A DNA stretch of 28,394 nucleotides from an uncultured Prevotella sp. (lineage in GTDB: Bacteria; Bacteroidota; Bacteroidia; Bacteroidales; Bacteroidaceae). The position numbers and the translations under genes were made by a program. Within the stretch, counting starts at the first letter, position 1. Each line of letters opens with the position of its first letter. Of this stretch, positions 1 to 7,864 are shown one piece after another. The notes under the pieces are model-generated. The model was not told the DNA's origin, made no database searches, and saw only the letters and a list, made by a program, of their open reading frames with translations. The stretch spans positions 1-28,394 of the forward strand of contig CAKQXI010000016.1 of the NCBI GenBank assembly GCA_934281565.1, given 5' to 3'.

Positions 1-306
1 GACTATACCCACATCAGTACCGTTCAAGTCATTAGCATCTGCCACGGTATCGGGGTTCTTCTCCGCAATCGTTATCTCAGGCAAATTACTGGCAAAGACC
101 TTTGCCTCTGGATAAGCCTTGCGAACTATCTCGTTCAAGTCTTCACCTTTCTTTGCCTCCAATACATGACCACCGACAGTCTTTGTCATTTCAACAAACT
201 GCCGCAAAGTATCCTCGTATCGGATGCCCTCTATCTTCATATCGGGCATATCGTATTGAACGTGCGTATTCTTACGCAACTTGTTCAGGAAATCTTCTTT
301 CTTCAT
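1..306 (-). CDS. lutC: Lactate utilization protein C (LUD domain), 3' end cut by window edge
   Basis: This is the third subunit of the LutABC system, which oxidises L-lactate to pyruvate in the cytoplasm without the classical flavin lactate dehydrogenase. Only the N-terminal 102 residues lie in the window; the frame is open to base 1. The protein starts MKKEDFLNKLRK and continues into a region with ETITIAEK-type LUD-fold sequence (PEITIAEKNPDTVADAN). Family members are about 190-200 residues, so roughly half is missing. The ATG overlaps the lutB stop codon by 4 nt (ATGA), which implies translational coupling. Identification rests mostly on position after lutA and lutB and on partial sequence similarity recalled from the family; it is likely but based on an incomplete protein. 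Confidence 0.85.
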   Translation of the reverse strand, partial: MKKEDFLNKLRKNTHVQYDMPDMKIEGIRYEDTLRQFVEMTKTVGGHVLEAKKGEDLNEIVRKAYPEAKVFASNLPEITIAEKNPDTVADANDLNGTDVGIV

Positions 307-1676
307 TTTATTTTTCCTTCTTTCCAAAGTTCATGGAACGACTTCTTGGCAAACGTAGGCTTGGCGTGCCCCACGCCCCAAGCATTCAAGTTACTAAAGT
401 GAGTCAAACTATCTGGTATCAGGTTTGCCAATGGCGCGAACCTCAACGCAGTAGTATAAAGCGATGGATGGTCGAACAACACTTGCATACCTGTAGACAT
501 AGCTTTCTTGATAGGATCAGCCTTTCCTAAGCCATCAAGGCTCTGTCGCCATACATAAATCTGAGAACCGGGACTAACCTTGGATGGACAAACATTGTCG
601 CACGACAAGCATAGGCTGCAAGCTGACACATTATCACTATACTCCTGTGGATTTCTCAGCATACCAAGATTGACTCCGATAGGACCTGGAATAAAGTAAG
701 TATAGCTATAACCACCAGAACGGCGATATACAGGACAAGTATTTATGCAAGCACCGCAACGCATACACTTCAACGTTTCCCAATGGTCCTTGTTGCCAAG
801 GATGTCACTCCGTCCATTGTCCACCAATACCACGTGCATCTCCGCACCGGGACGAGCCTGACGAAAATGGGAAGTATAGGTAGTGGTAGGCTGACCAGTA
901 CCACAACGACAAAGCAAGCGTTGGAACACAGCCAAGGACTGGTAATCGGGCACCAGCTTTTCTATACCCATGGCAACGATATGGAGCTTTGGCATGGAAG
1001 TAGTCATGTCGGCATTGCCCTCGTTGGTACATACCACGCAGTCACCCGTGGCAGCCACTCCGAAGTTACATCCAGTCATACCAGCATCTGCCTCCATGAA
1101 CTGGTCACGCAGATGATGCCGAGCACAACGAGTGAGATAAGTAGGATCATAGTTTCCTTTCTCCAAAGAGATACCTTTCTCCTCAAACATCTTACCTACT
1201 TCCTCACGCTTCAAGTGAATGGCAGGCATGACGATATGGCTTGGCTTCTGATGGAGCAACTGGATGATACGCTCTCCCAAATCAGTCTCCACGACATCAA
1301 TGCCATGCTGCTCCAAGTAAGGGTTCATCTCACATTCCTCGGTCAGCATGGACTTCGACTTCACCATCTTCTTAACATTGTGGTCTTTCAATATGCCCAA
1401 GACTATCTCATTGAATTCTTGTGCATCCTTAGCCCAATGGACAATCACACCACGTTTCTCCAAATTCTTGGAGAACATATCAAGGTAATCAGCCAGATGA
1501 GAAATAGTATGTTTCTTTATCTCAGAAGCGTGCTCGCGCAGGCTTTCCCATTCAGGTAGTTGCTGTGCCATGGCATCACGCTTCTGCCTCACCGACCAGA
1601 AAGTGGCATCGTGCCAAGTGGTCTTCTCTACATTCTTCGTGAATATAGCGGCTCTTTTAGAATGTTCTGTACTCAT
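303..1676 (-). CDS. lutB: Lactate utilization iron-sulfur protein B
   Basis: LutB is the iron-sulfur electron-transfer subunit of the LutABC lactate-oxidising complex. The 457-residue product has an N-terminal LUD-type domain (about residues 60-290) containing conserved stretches such as TGCNFGVAATGD and NEGNAD, followed by two ferredoxin-like 4Fe-4S motifs: CMRCGACINTCP near residues 302-313 and CSLCLSCDNVCP near 352-363. The C-terminal tail ending HELWKEGKIK is typical of the family, and the length is close to the usual 460-480. It overlaps lutA upstream and lutC downstream by 4 nt each (ATGA junctions), so the three are one translationally coupled operon. All eight cluster-ligand cysteines are present. 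No sign of damage. Confidence 0.95.
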   Translation of the reverse strand: MSTEHSKRAAIFTKNVEKTTWHDATFWSVRQKRDAMAQQLPEWESLREHASEIKKHTISHLADYLDMFSKNLEKRGVIVHWAKDAQEFNEIVLGILKDHNVKKMVKSKSMLTEECEMNPYLEQHGIDVVETDLGERIIQLLHQKPSHIVMPAIHLKREEVGKMFEEKGISLEKGNYDPTYLTRCARHHLRDQFMEADAGMTGCNFGVAATGDCVVCTNEGNADMTTSMPKLHIVAMGIEKLVPDYQSLAVFQRLLCRCGTGQPTTTYTSHFRQARPGAEMHVVLVDNGRSDILGNKDHWETLKCMRCGACINTCPVYRRSGGYSYTYFIPGPIGVNLGMLRNPQEYSDNVSACSLCLSCDNVCPSKVSPGSQIYVWRQSLDGLGKADPIKKAMSTGMQVLFDHPSLYTTALRFAPLANLIPDSLTHFSNLNAWGVGHAKPTFAKKSFHELWKEGKIK

Positions 1677-2410
1677 AATCCCGCAGCTAAAATTTGAACA
1701 ACATGAATAAACTTAATAGGCAGATGCTCTTTCTTGGCAATGCCCGCCATGTGCATCAAGCATGAGGAGTCTGGACCTGTCACATATTCCGCCCCCGTAG
1801 CAATATGACGTTTGATCTTGTCCTCGCCCATACGAGTGGAGACAGCAGGTTCCTCTATGGAGAACATACCACCAAAGCCACAACACTCATCCTTGCGCTC
1901 TGGCTCATGGATAGTGATGCCATCCACCAACTGCAACAAGTCGATAATCTTGTTAAATGGCTGTACATGGCACTCGGACGGAGACGACAAGCCAAGCTCA
2001 CGCACACCATGGCAACTGTTATGCACACTCACGGCATGAGGGAACTTGCCTGGCACATGGTCTACCTTCAGCACATCATGCAAGAACTCCACGACATCTT
2101 TAATCTTCTTGGAGGAAACACATTCATGCTTTCCCTCCAAGATCTTAGGATAATATACTCTGACATAAGCCGCACACGAAGCAGAAGGAGCCACAATGTA
2201 ATCATAGTCCTTGAAAAGAGCATCGAAGCTCTCAACCAGTTTCTCCGACTTCTTCTCAAAGCCTGCATTAGCCATAGGTTGACCGCAACAAGTCTGTTTC
2301 TCAGGATATTCCACATCCAGCCCATAATGCTTGAGCAACTTGTATGTAGCGACACCAGCTTCAGGATACATGGCATCGACATAACATGGGACAAATAATC
2401 CGACTTTCAT
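1673..2410 (-). CDS. lutA: Lactate utilization protein A, cysteine-rich (CCG domain) subunit
   Basis: LutA is the cysteine-rich subunit of the LutABC lactate-to-pyruvate pathway, related to the GlcF/heterodisulfide reductase CCG-domain proteins that bind iron-sulfur clusters. The 245-residue length matches the family. Two CCG motifs are visible: CCGQPMANAGF near residue 41 and CCGFGGMFSIEEP near residue 175, with further cysteines in NSCHGVRELG and SSCLMHM. The start at base 2410 (MKVGLFVPCYVD) is the usual LutA N-terminus. It is the first gene of the operon; a TATATTTG box lies about 63 nt upstream on the same strand. Transcription diverges from topB. Bacteroidales commonly use this operon for lactate consumption; the substrate is inferred from family, not shown here. 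Confidence 0.95.
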   Translation of the reverse strand: MKVGLFVPCYVDAMYPEAGVATYKLLKHYGLDVEYPEKQTCCGQPMANAGFEKKSEKLVESFDALFKDYDYIVAPSASCAAYVRVYYPKILEGKHECVSSKKIKDVVEFLHDVLKVDHVPGKFPHAVSVHNSCHGVRELGLSSPSECHVQPFNKIIDLLQLVDGITIHEPERKDECCGFGGMFSIEEPAVSTRMGEDKIKRHIATGAEYVTGPDSSCLMHMAGIAKKEHLPIKFIHVVQILAAGL

Positions 2411-2472
2411 AGTTCTTATTATAATCTTGTAAGCTATATCGTATAAGGCGTCTTTAAAAACAAACGCTTGCG

Positions 2473-2480
2473 CAAATATA
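2473..2480 (-). promoter_or_regulatory. Probable -7 box of the lutABC promoter
   Basis: On the minus strand the sequence reads TATATTTG, matching the Bacteroidetes TAnnTTTG -7 consensus, 62 nt before the lutA start. No good TTG -33 element is found at 19-21 bp. An 8-bp perfect palindrome, TTGCGCAA (2468-2475), overlaps the box and could be an operator half or a coincidence. Confidence 0.45.
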
Positions 2481-2576
2481 AGAATTATTTCGTAGAAAAA
2501 AGAACTGCCTCAAAAGAAATCTCATGTTTTGAAGTTATTTAACGCATATCTAAATTATATTGTCAGATTTTTGCCG

Positions 2577-2584
2577 TACCTTTG
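2577..2584 (+). promoter_or_regulatory. -7 box of the topB promoter
   Basis: TACCTTTG matches the Bacteroidetes -7 consensus TAnnTTTG and sits 37 nt before the topB ATG at 2622. The -33 region is poor (TTG at 2560-2562 is too close). The position of this box argues that translation begins at 2622 and not at the upstream in-frame ATG at 2529, which would lie outside the transcript. Confidence 0.65.
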
Positions 2585-2621
2585 CACACCTTATTATATA
2601 TATTATAATCATCAGAAAGAA

Positions 2622-4685
2622 ATGATAGTTTGTATCGCAGAGAAACCCAGCGTTGCCAAAGACATCGCTCGCATCATTGGTGCCAATTCCTCACGTGATG
2701 GATACATGGAGGGAAATGGATACCAAGTAACATGGACATTCGGACACCTTTGTGAGCTGAAAGAACCAGACGACTATACCCCCATGTGGAAGCGATGGAG
2801 TCTCTCCGCACTGCCTATGATACCACAAAGATTTGGCATCAAGCTGATTAACGACGAGGGCATCCGCAAGCAGTTCTCTACCATTGAGAGACTGATGCAA
2901 GCTGCCGACAGCATCATCAACTGTGGTGATGCTGGACAAGAAGGAGAGCTTATCCAACGATGGGTCATGCAAAAAGCTCAGGCTAAATGTCCTGTCAAGC
3001 GATTGTGGATTTCATCCATGACAGACGAAGCTATCAGACAAGGATTTCAGGAGCTAAAGGACCAGTCGGAATACCAGTCGCTCTATCTCGCTGGATTGTC
3101 ACGTGCCATTGGTGACTGGCTGCTCGGCATGAACGCAACCCGACTTTATACACTGAAATACGGTCAGAACAGACAAGTGCTGAGCATCGGACGAGTACAA
3201 ACCCCGACTCTTGCCTTAATTGTAAACAGGCAGAAAGAAATAGACAACTTCGTATCAGAGCCTTACTGGGTACTCGCCACCATCTATCGTGATACACAGT
3301 TCACTGCCACCACTGGCAAGTTTACCAGCAAGGAAGAAGGAGAGCAGGCATTCAGCACGATTGCCGACAAGCCATTTACCGTCACTGATGTCAGCAAGAA
3401 GAAAGGAACGGAAGCTCCTCCCCACCTCTATGACCTTACTTCCCTGCAGGTAGACTGCAACAAGAAGTTCAGTTATTCCGCTGACATGACCCTCAAGTTG
3501 ATACAGAGTCTTTACGAGAAGAAATATACTACATATCCTCGTGTTGATACCCAATATCTGTCGGACGACATCTATCCCAAGTGTACGGGCATACTCAACG
3601 GCATAAGCCAAGCCAAGATATTCAGCCAACAGAAATATCTGCCATTGATACAACAATTAGCCTCTTTCAACAAGAATTTACCAAAGAGCAAGAAAGTGTT
3701 CGACAGCAGCAAGGTCACCGACCACCATGCCATCATCCCTACTGGTGTTCCTCCTACAGGACTTACTGACATGGAGGCTAATGTCTTCGACTTGATAGCC
3801 AAACGCTTCATCAGCGTATTCTATCCCGACTGTAAGTTCTCAACCACTACCGTCATGGGAATGGTAGAGAACACGGACAAAGAAAAAGTGGAGAAAATAG
3901 AGTTCAAGGTCAGTGGAAAAGAAATCCTTGAACCCGGTTGGCGTGCCGTCTATGCAAAGGATAACAAAAATACGGATGACGAGGAAACAAAGAAAGAGGT
4001 AGAAGAACGTACCTTGCCTTCATTCAAGAAAGGCGAGACTGGTCCTCATACACCTACATTGACAGAAAAGTGGACCACTCCACCTAAGTACTATACGGAA
4101 GCTACCTTGCTCCGTGCCATGGAAACAGCTGGTAAGTTCGTGGAAGACGAGGAACTACGTGCCGCCCTCAAGGAGAACGGCATCGGCCGCCCATCTTCTC
4201 GTGCAGGCATCATCGAGACCTTGTTCAAGCGGCATTATATCAAACGACAGCGCAAGAACCTACTCGCTACTCCTACTGGCATAGAACTGATTGATACCAT
4301 TCATGAAGAACTTTTGAAAAGCTGTGAGCTGACTGGTATCTGGGAAAAGAAGTTGCGTGACATTGAGCACAAGACTTATGACCCCGGGCAATTCATCAAC
4401 GAACTGAAAGAGCAAATCAACAATATTGTCATTGATGTATTGTCTGACAACAGTTGTCGCAGAGTCACGGTCTTATCGGAGGAAGACCTCAAGAAGAAAG
4501 ATACAAAGAAGAAAGCCACGACAAAGAAGCCTAAGAAAACTACCAAGACTGAGACGGTTGGAGTAGATGACAGTCTCATAGGCAAGCCTTGTCCTCTTTG
4601 TGGCAAAGGAACAATCATCAAAGGAAAGACTGCCTACGGATGCAGCAACTGGAAAGCTGGCTGCAAATACCGGCAGCCTTTCTAA
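2622..4685 (+). CDS. topB: DNA topoisomerase III (type IA)
   Basis: Type IA topoisomerase that cuts and passes single DNA strands to resolve recombination and replication intermediates. The 687-residue product begins with the TOPRIM domain (CIAEKPSVAK at residues 4-13, GDAGQEGELI near 101-110). The catalytic tyrosine is Tyr305 in KKYTTYPRVDT, and ENGIGRPSSRA is the conserved late motif. After a lysine-rich linker (about residues 624-646) comes one zinc-ribbon (CPLCGKG, then YGCSNWKAGC near 656-677). I start at 2622 (MIVCIAEKPS): the 31 extra residues of the longer open frame are not family-like and lie upstream of the -7 box. The stop codon overlaps the convergent membrane-protein gene by 4 bp, with no terminator visible. 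Confidence 0.95.
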   Translation: MIVCIAEKPSVAKDIARIIGANSSRDGYMEGNGYQVTWTFGHLCELKEPDDYTPMWKRWSLSALPMIPQRFGIKLINDEGIRKQFSTIERLMQAADSIINCGDAGQEGELIQRWVMQKAQAKCPVKRLWISSMTDEAIRQGFQELKDQSEYQSLYLAGLSRAIGDWLLGMNATRLYTLKYGQNRQVLSIGRVQTPTLALIVNRQKEIDNFVSEPYWVLATIYRDTQFTATTGKFTSKEEGEQAFSTIADKPFTVTDVSKKKGTEAPPHLYDLTSLQVDCNKKFSYSADMTLKLIQSLYEKKYTTYPRVDTQYLSDDIYPKCTGILNGISQAKIFSQQKYLPLIQQLASFNKNLPKSKKVFDSSKVTDHHAIIPTGVPPTGLTDMEANVFDLIAKRFISVFYPDCKFSTTTVMGMVENTDKEKVEKIEFKVSGKEILEPGWRAVYAKDNKNTDDEETKKEVEERTLPSFKKGETGPHTPTLTEKWTTPPKYYTEATLLRAMETAGKFVEDEELRAALKENGIGRPSSRAGIIETLFKRHYIKRQRKNLLATPTGIELIDTIHEELLKSCELTGIWEKKLRDIEHKTYDPGQFINELKEQINNIVIDVLSDNSCRRVTVLSEEDLKKKDTKKKATTKKPKKTTKTETVGVDDSLIGKPCPLCGKGTIIKGKTAYGCSNWKAGCKYRQPF

Positions 4686-5095
4686 GGTCGGGCACGAGCA
4701 TCCATCACCTCGTTATATCCCCATACTGCGACAACGGTGGCTATACCTGCCAGCACCATCTGTACTACATGGGTCGATGTATGGGCTAAGTATCCTCCTA
4801 TATGGGACACGACATGGGCGATGCTCAACAATCCCTCTATCTTGAAAGAGAAGAACCAATCCTGTATGCTGCTCCAACCATTCTCCATGACAAAGGCAGC
4901 AATGCCCAAGAGCAAGCACACGACCAACCATATATGCTCCAAGCGAACACGCTTCTCGGCAGGGAGAGAAGCCATCACTTTCTCAGAGAAGCCATTATCC
5001 ACTATCTCCACTTGGCTATCAGCGAAGAAAGCCTGAAGCAACTTCTCGTCTTCGGCATCCAGTTGGTATTCATTTTTCATATTATTATCGGTCAT
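4682..5095 (-). CDS. DUF5056-type membrane protein, putative anti-sigma or sigma-linked partner
   Basis: Short membrane protein (137 residues from this start) encoded directly after an ECF sigma factor. The N-terminal 50 residues are acidic and hydrophilic (LDAEDEKLLQAFF...FSEKVMASLP), followed by a basic step and a hydrophobic segment (IWLVVCLLLGIAAFVM), then a second hydrophobic region to the C-terminus. I recognise it as resembling the Bacteroidetes family DUF5056, found next to sigma factors. A cytoplasmic N-terminus facing the sigma factor is an inference; a role as anti-sigma factor is plausible but unproven. Starts at 5101, 5095 and 5080 are all possible; the first two overlap the sigma gene, the last follows its stop by 4 nt. 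Four histidines lie along one helical face of the second hydrophobic segment. Confidence 0.8.
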   Translation of the reverse strand: MTDNNMKNEYQLDAEDEKLLQAFFADSQVEIVDNGFSEKVMASLPAEKRVRLEHIWLVVCLLLGIAAFVMENGWSSIQDWFFSFKIEGLLSIAHVVSHIGGYLAHTSTHVVQMVLAGIATVVAVWGYNEVMDARARP

Positions 5096-5624
5096 AACCA
5101 TTTTGTTTTAAATAACTTGCAAGTTTCATTTTTCCTCGTGAGAGGTTGGACTTGATGGTTCCTTGCGCCATTCCAGTAACCTCCGCTATGTTATCAATAG
5201 AGAGTCCATCCATCAGCTGCAGCGTGATGCACGTACGTTCATTCTCATTGAGCACCCTAAGAGCATTCATGATGTCTATCCTCAATGTTCCATTTCCTAT
5301 TGCCACATTCTTGTGAACCACAACAGATGTATCTATATCTTGTGTCACCTTATGGCTTCTCGTATAATCATACCACACATTATAGGCGATGCGATAGAGC
5401 CAAGTGGAGAAATTAGCTTTTCCCTGAAAGCTCTTGATGTGCGTATAAGTCTTGATAAAGGTATCTTGTGCCAAGTCGTCACTAAGCTGACTATCTCCCA
5501 TCGTTTGATGCAAGAAGAACGCACGGATGGGTGACTGATATTTCCTGACCAACAAGTCGAAGGACTTGCGGTCATGAAACACAGCCACCTTTGTGACGAG
5601 AGAGATATCGTTTAGTTGTTCCAC
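5085..5624 (-). CDS. ECF-type RNA polymerase sigma factor
   Basis: A 179-residue sigma-70 family factor with only regions 2 and 4, as in extracytoplasmic-function (ECF) sigmas. Region 2 includes LVRKYQSPIRAFF, DDLAQDTFIKTYTHI and FSTWLYRIAYNVWYDYTR (about residues 25-90); region 4 includes LQLMDGLSIDNIAEVTGMAQGTIKSNLSRGK (about 137-167), the -35-binding helix-turn-helix. The start is GTG (5622-5624), preceded by AAAGG one base upstream, which is an unusually clear ribosome site for this genome; no ATG in the right place exists. It follows the DUF6249 gene by 12 nt and overlaps the DUF5056 gene, forming a three-gene operon. Targets cannot be read from the window. Confidence in the family is high, in the specific regulon none. 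Confidence 0.93.
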   Translation of the reverse strand: MEQLNDISLVTKVAVFHDRKSFDLLVRKYQSPIRAFFLHQTMGDSQLSDDLAQDTFIKTYTHIKSFQGKANFSTWLYRIAYNVWYDYTRSHKVTQDIDTSVVVHKNVAIGNGTLRIDIMNALRVLNENERTCITLQLMDGLSIDNIAEVTGMAQGTIKSNLSRGKMKLASYLKQNGYDR

Positions 5625-5636
5625 CTTTATATAATA

Positions 5637-6272
5637 TTATTCAGCTTGACCACTACGTTTCTTGAGATACTCCTTGATAGTAGGCAAAGAGCCTATGACA
5701 GCCTGCCCCAAGCCATAGATAAATACCAATGCTCCAATTCCTGCCAAGAAATCAGCGTCCCATATCAAGAACATCGCACAAAGTCCAGCCCCAAGGAAAC
5801 CGTTTCTCAAACCACGCTTTACCAGATACTCATTGCTCTGCCTATCAATGCTCTTGGCACTCTCAGGTATTGGCTGTCCTTTCTCCATAGCCATCTCCGC
5901 CAACCTTACCCTATCATCATGGCGATGTATAAAGAAACGGATAATCAGTAGGATGATGATAAATGGGGCAAACACAATCAACAAACCAAAGAGCAGACAA
6001 AGGAAGACTATCGCGACCAAAGCACCCTTGCCAAACACATTGCCAAAGTAGTCGAATGGATCAGAATAATTCTCCATGCTATACTTAGAATGCTGTGGCT
6101 TGTCTGCATCATCATCATAAGCGTCATCAGTTGCCACAGTATCTACGCTTGTGGTATCGGAATAAGCCTCTATCCCGGGTTGATAACGATGCTTGGGTGC
6201 AGATGCAGCCGAAGCGAATGTCGTTGTTCCTACTGCTAAAGTTAGCATTATTGCCAATATTATCTTTTTCAT
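5637..6272 (-). CDS. DUF6249-like membrane protein with signal peptide
   Basis: First gene of the sigma-factor operon, 211 residues. It has a signal peptide (MKKIILAIMLTLAVGTTTFASA, cleavage probably after residue 22-24), an acidic exported stretch rich in Asp (DDAYDDDAD), a long double hydrophobic segment (about residues 78-113), a basic/amphipathic stretch with MAMEKGQPIPE, and two more hydrophobic segments near the C-terminus ending in a basic tail. The MEKGQPIPE region matches my recollection of DUF6249, a Bacteroidetes family of unknown function. Its spacing to the sigma gene (12 nt) and shared strand suggest that it acts in the same envelope-sensing unit. It diverges from the rRNA methyltransferase gene, sharing a compact promoter region. 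No biochemical function is known to me. Confidence 0.8.
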   Translation of the reverse strand: MKKIILAIMLTLAVGTTTFASAASAPKHRYQPGIEAYSDTTSVDTVATDDAYDDDADKPQHSKYSMENYSDPFDYFGNVFGKGALVAIVFLCLLFGLLIVFAPFIIILLIIRFFIHRHDDRVRLAEMAMEKGQPIPESAKSIDRQSNEYLVKRGLRNGFLGAGLCAMFLIWDADFLAGIGALVFIYGLGQAVIGSLPTIKEYLKKRSGQAE

Positions 6273-6327
6273 ATTGCTATTTTTTTAATTATTTTCTGCA
6301 CTTTAGACGGATATTGTATCAAATTAG

Positions 6328-6358
6328 TTGCAAAGGAACAAAATATTTTTTATTTTTG
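6328..6358 (+). promoter_or_regulatory. Promoter of the rRNA methyltransferase-folA operon
   Basis: TTG (6328-6330), 20 bp spacer, TATTTTTG (6351-6358): a full match to the Bacteroidetes -33/-7 pattern. The ATG of the first gene is 66 nt downstream, at 6425, which also supports that start over the much longer upstream open frame. Confidence 0.75.
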
Positions 6359-6363
6359 CAAAA
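6331..6363 (-). promoter_or_regulatory. Probable promoter of the DUF6249-sigma-DUF5056 operon
   Basis: Read on the minus strand: TTTTGC (complement of 6358-6363), then 20 bp, then TTCCTTTG (complement of 6331-6338). The -7 box is one base off TAnnTTTG at each of two positions only in its first dinucleotide, but spacing is right. It is interlocked with the divergent plus-strand promoter: each -7 box touches the other promoter's -33 element. Confidence 0.4.
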
Positions 6364-6424
6364 GTTTTCCTGTATAAAACAAAGGAAAGACAACACTTCA
6401 CAAATAAAAGAACTATTAGATACA

Positions 6425-7864
6425 ATGACTTTACCAACCGACTTTACCACATATACCCAGAACTTGATGGGGAAAGAACTCTTTGATAAGTTTCTTCAAG
6501 GACTAAGGGAAGAAGCCCCGACAAGCATCAGGATCAATCCATTCAAGAGCCCTGTCCAAGCAAGGTTCAATCCCACCGTTAGCGAAGGAGCACAAGAAGT
6601 TCCTTGGTGTCCATCCACTGGAAGATACATCAAGGATAGACCCAACTTCACATTTGACCCATTGCTTCATGCTGGCTTATATTATGTGCAAGAGGCTTCG
6701 TCCATGATGGTGGATTTAGTTGTAAGACAGTTGATACACCAACCAGTATGTATGCTTGACTTATGTGCTGCTCCCGGTGGTAAATCCACTGCGCTTCGTG
6801 CAGCCCTGCCAGCAGGAAGTTTACTGTTCAGCAACGAACCCATGAAGTTACGTGCCCAAATCCTATCAGAGAACATCCAGAAGTTTGGTCACCCAGATGT
6901 CATTGTCACCAACAACTATCCTGCCGACTATCAAAAGGCAAAGATGTTGTTTGATGTCATCCTTGCCGATGTACCATGCTCCGGGGAAGGAATGTTCCGA
7001 AAGGATGCAGGTGCTATCCAAGAATGGAGTGTACAGAATGTGGATAAGTGTTGGCATCTGCAACGAGAGATTATCTCTGACATCTGGAGCTGTCTGAAGC
7101 CTGGTGGCATCCTCATCTATTCTACCTGTACCTTCAATGCCCATGAGGACGAGGAAAACGTGGCATGGATTGAAGAAGAATTAGGGGCTAAGTTTATCAA
7201 GCTGGACATCAACAAGAACTGGAACATAACAGGTAGTCTCATAGACCAACATACAGTCTATCGCTTCATACCTGGCAAGACTTCTGGTGAAGGACTATTT
7301 ATGGCTGTATTGCAGAAAGACGGAGAGTTATCCACCGAACCTTGGGACGAGAATATGAGAACCAAGAAGAATAAAAAGGGAAAGGCAGACAAGCAGAACA
7401 ACAAACAACCTGTCATGAACATTCCTTCTCATTGGCTGAAAGATGATGTCTCATTGACGGCAGCAACAATCAATGACTCTCTTTATGCTATCCCAGACAG
7501 ATGGAGGCCACTCTTTGACATTGCCAACAAAGAACTGAAAGTTATACACGCAGGAATAAAGGTCGGCTCACAAAAGGGGAAAGACATCATCCCTGAACAA
7601 GGGTTGGCACTTTCCACCTTATTATATAAAGAGCACTTTCCACAAGTGGAAGTTAGTTACATGGAGGCTATCTCTTTCTTACGCAAGGAAGCCATCACGT
7701 TACCATCGGAGACACCACGTGGCTTTGTTTTGCTAACTTACAAAGGTATTCCACTTGGATGGGAAAAGAATATCGGCAACAGAGCCAATAACTTATATCC
7801 ACAAGAGTGGAAGATAAAGAGTAGTCATATCCCTGAAGGAGACAATTGCATCTTGACATGGTAA
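6425..7864 (+). CDS. rsmF: 16S rRNA cytosine-C5 methyltransferase (RsmB/RsmF, NOL1/NOP2/Sun family)
   Basis: S-adenosylmethionine-dependent enzyme that methylates carbon 5 of a cytosine in ribosomal RNA. The 479-residue product has an N-terminal RNA-binding part (SIRINPFK), the SAM-binding motif CAAPGGKST near residues 114-122, the motif IV cysteine in DVPCSGEGMFRKD near 181-193, and the catalytic motif VI cysteine in STCTFN near 232. The C-terminal 110 residues (FVLLTYKGIPLGWEKN) resemble the PUA-like module of RsmF. Length equals that of typical RsmF, so I use that symbol, but the exact target cytosine cannot be told from sequence. The frame is open back to 6095, but those residues precede the promoter. 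The stop overlaps the folA start by 7 nt. Confidence 0.9.
   Translation: MTLPTDFTTYTQNLMGKELFDKFLQGLREEAPTSIRINPFKSPVQARFNPTVSEGAQEVPWCPSTGRYIKDRPNFTFDPLLHAGLYYVQEASSMMVDLVVRQLIHQPVCMLDLCAAPGGKSTALRAALPAGSLLFSNEPMKLRAQILSENIQKFGHPDVIVTNNYPADYQKAKMLFDVILADVPCSGEGMFRKDAGAIQEWSVQNVDKCWHLQREIISDIWSCLKPGGILIYSTCTFNAHEDEENVAWIEEELGAKFIKLDINKNWNITGSLIDQHTVYRFIPGKTSGEGLFMAVLQKDGELSTEPWDENMRTKKNKKGKADKQNNKQPVMNIPSHWLKDDVSLTAATINDSLYAIPDRWRPLFDIANKELKVIHAGIKVGSQKGKDIIPEQGLALSTLLYKEHFPQVEVSYMEAISFLRKEAITLPSETPRGFVLLTYKGIPLGWEKNIGNRANNLYPQEWKIKSSHIPEGDNCILTW

Noticed and set aside
783..1559. 258-codon open frame antisense to lutB
   Set aside because: lutB has complete iron-sulfur motifs and operon overlaps; the antisense frame shows no family features.
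1805..2398. 197-codon open frame antisense to lutA
   Set aside because: Shadow of lutA, whose CCG motifs and length are convincing.
2529..2621. N-terminal extension of topoisomerase III
   Set aside because: Precedes or overlaps the -7 box at 2577-2584; the family N-terminus begins at 2622.
6095..6424. 110-residue N-terminal extension of the rRNA methyltransferase
   Set aside because: Covers the divergent promoters and the start of the DUF6249 gene; sequence is Leu/Phe/Tyr-rich and unlike the family.
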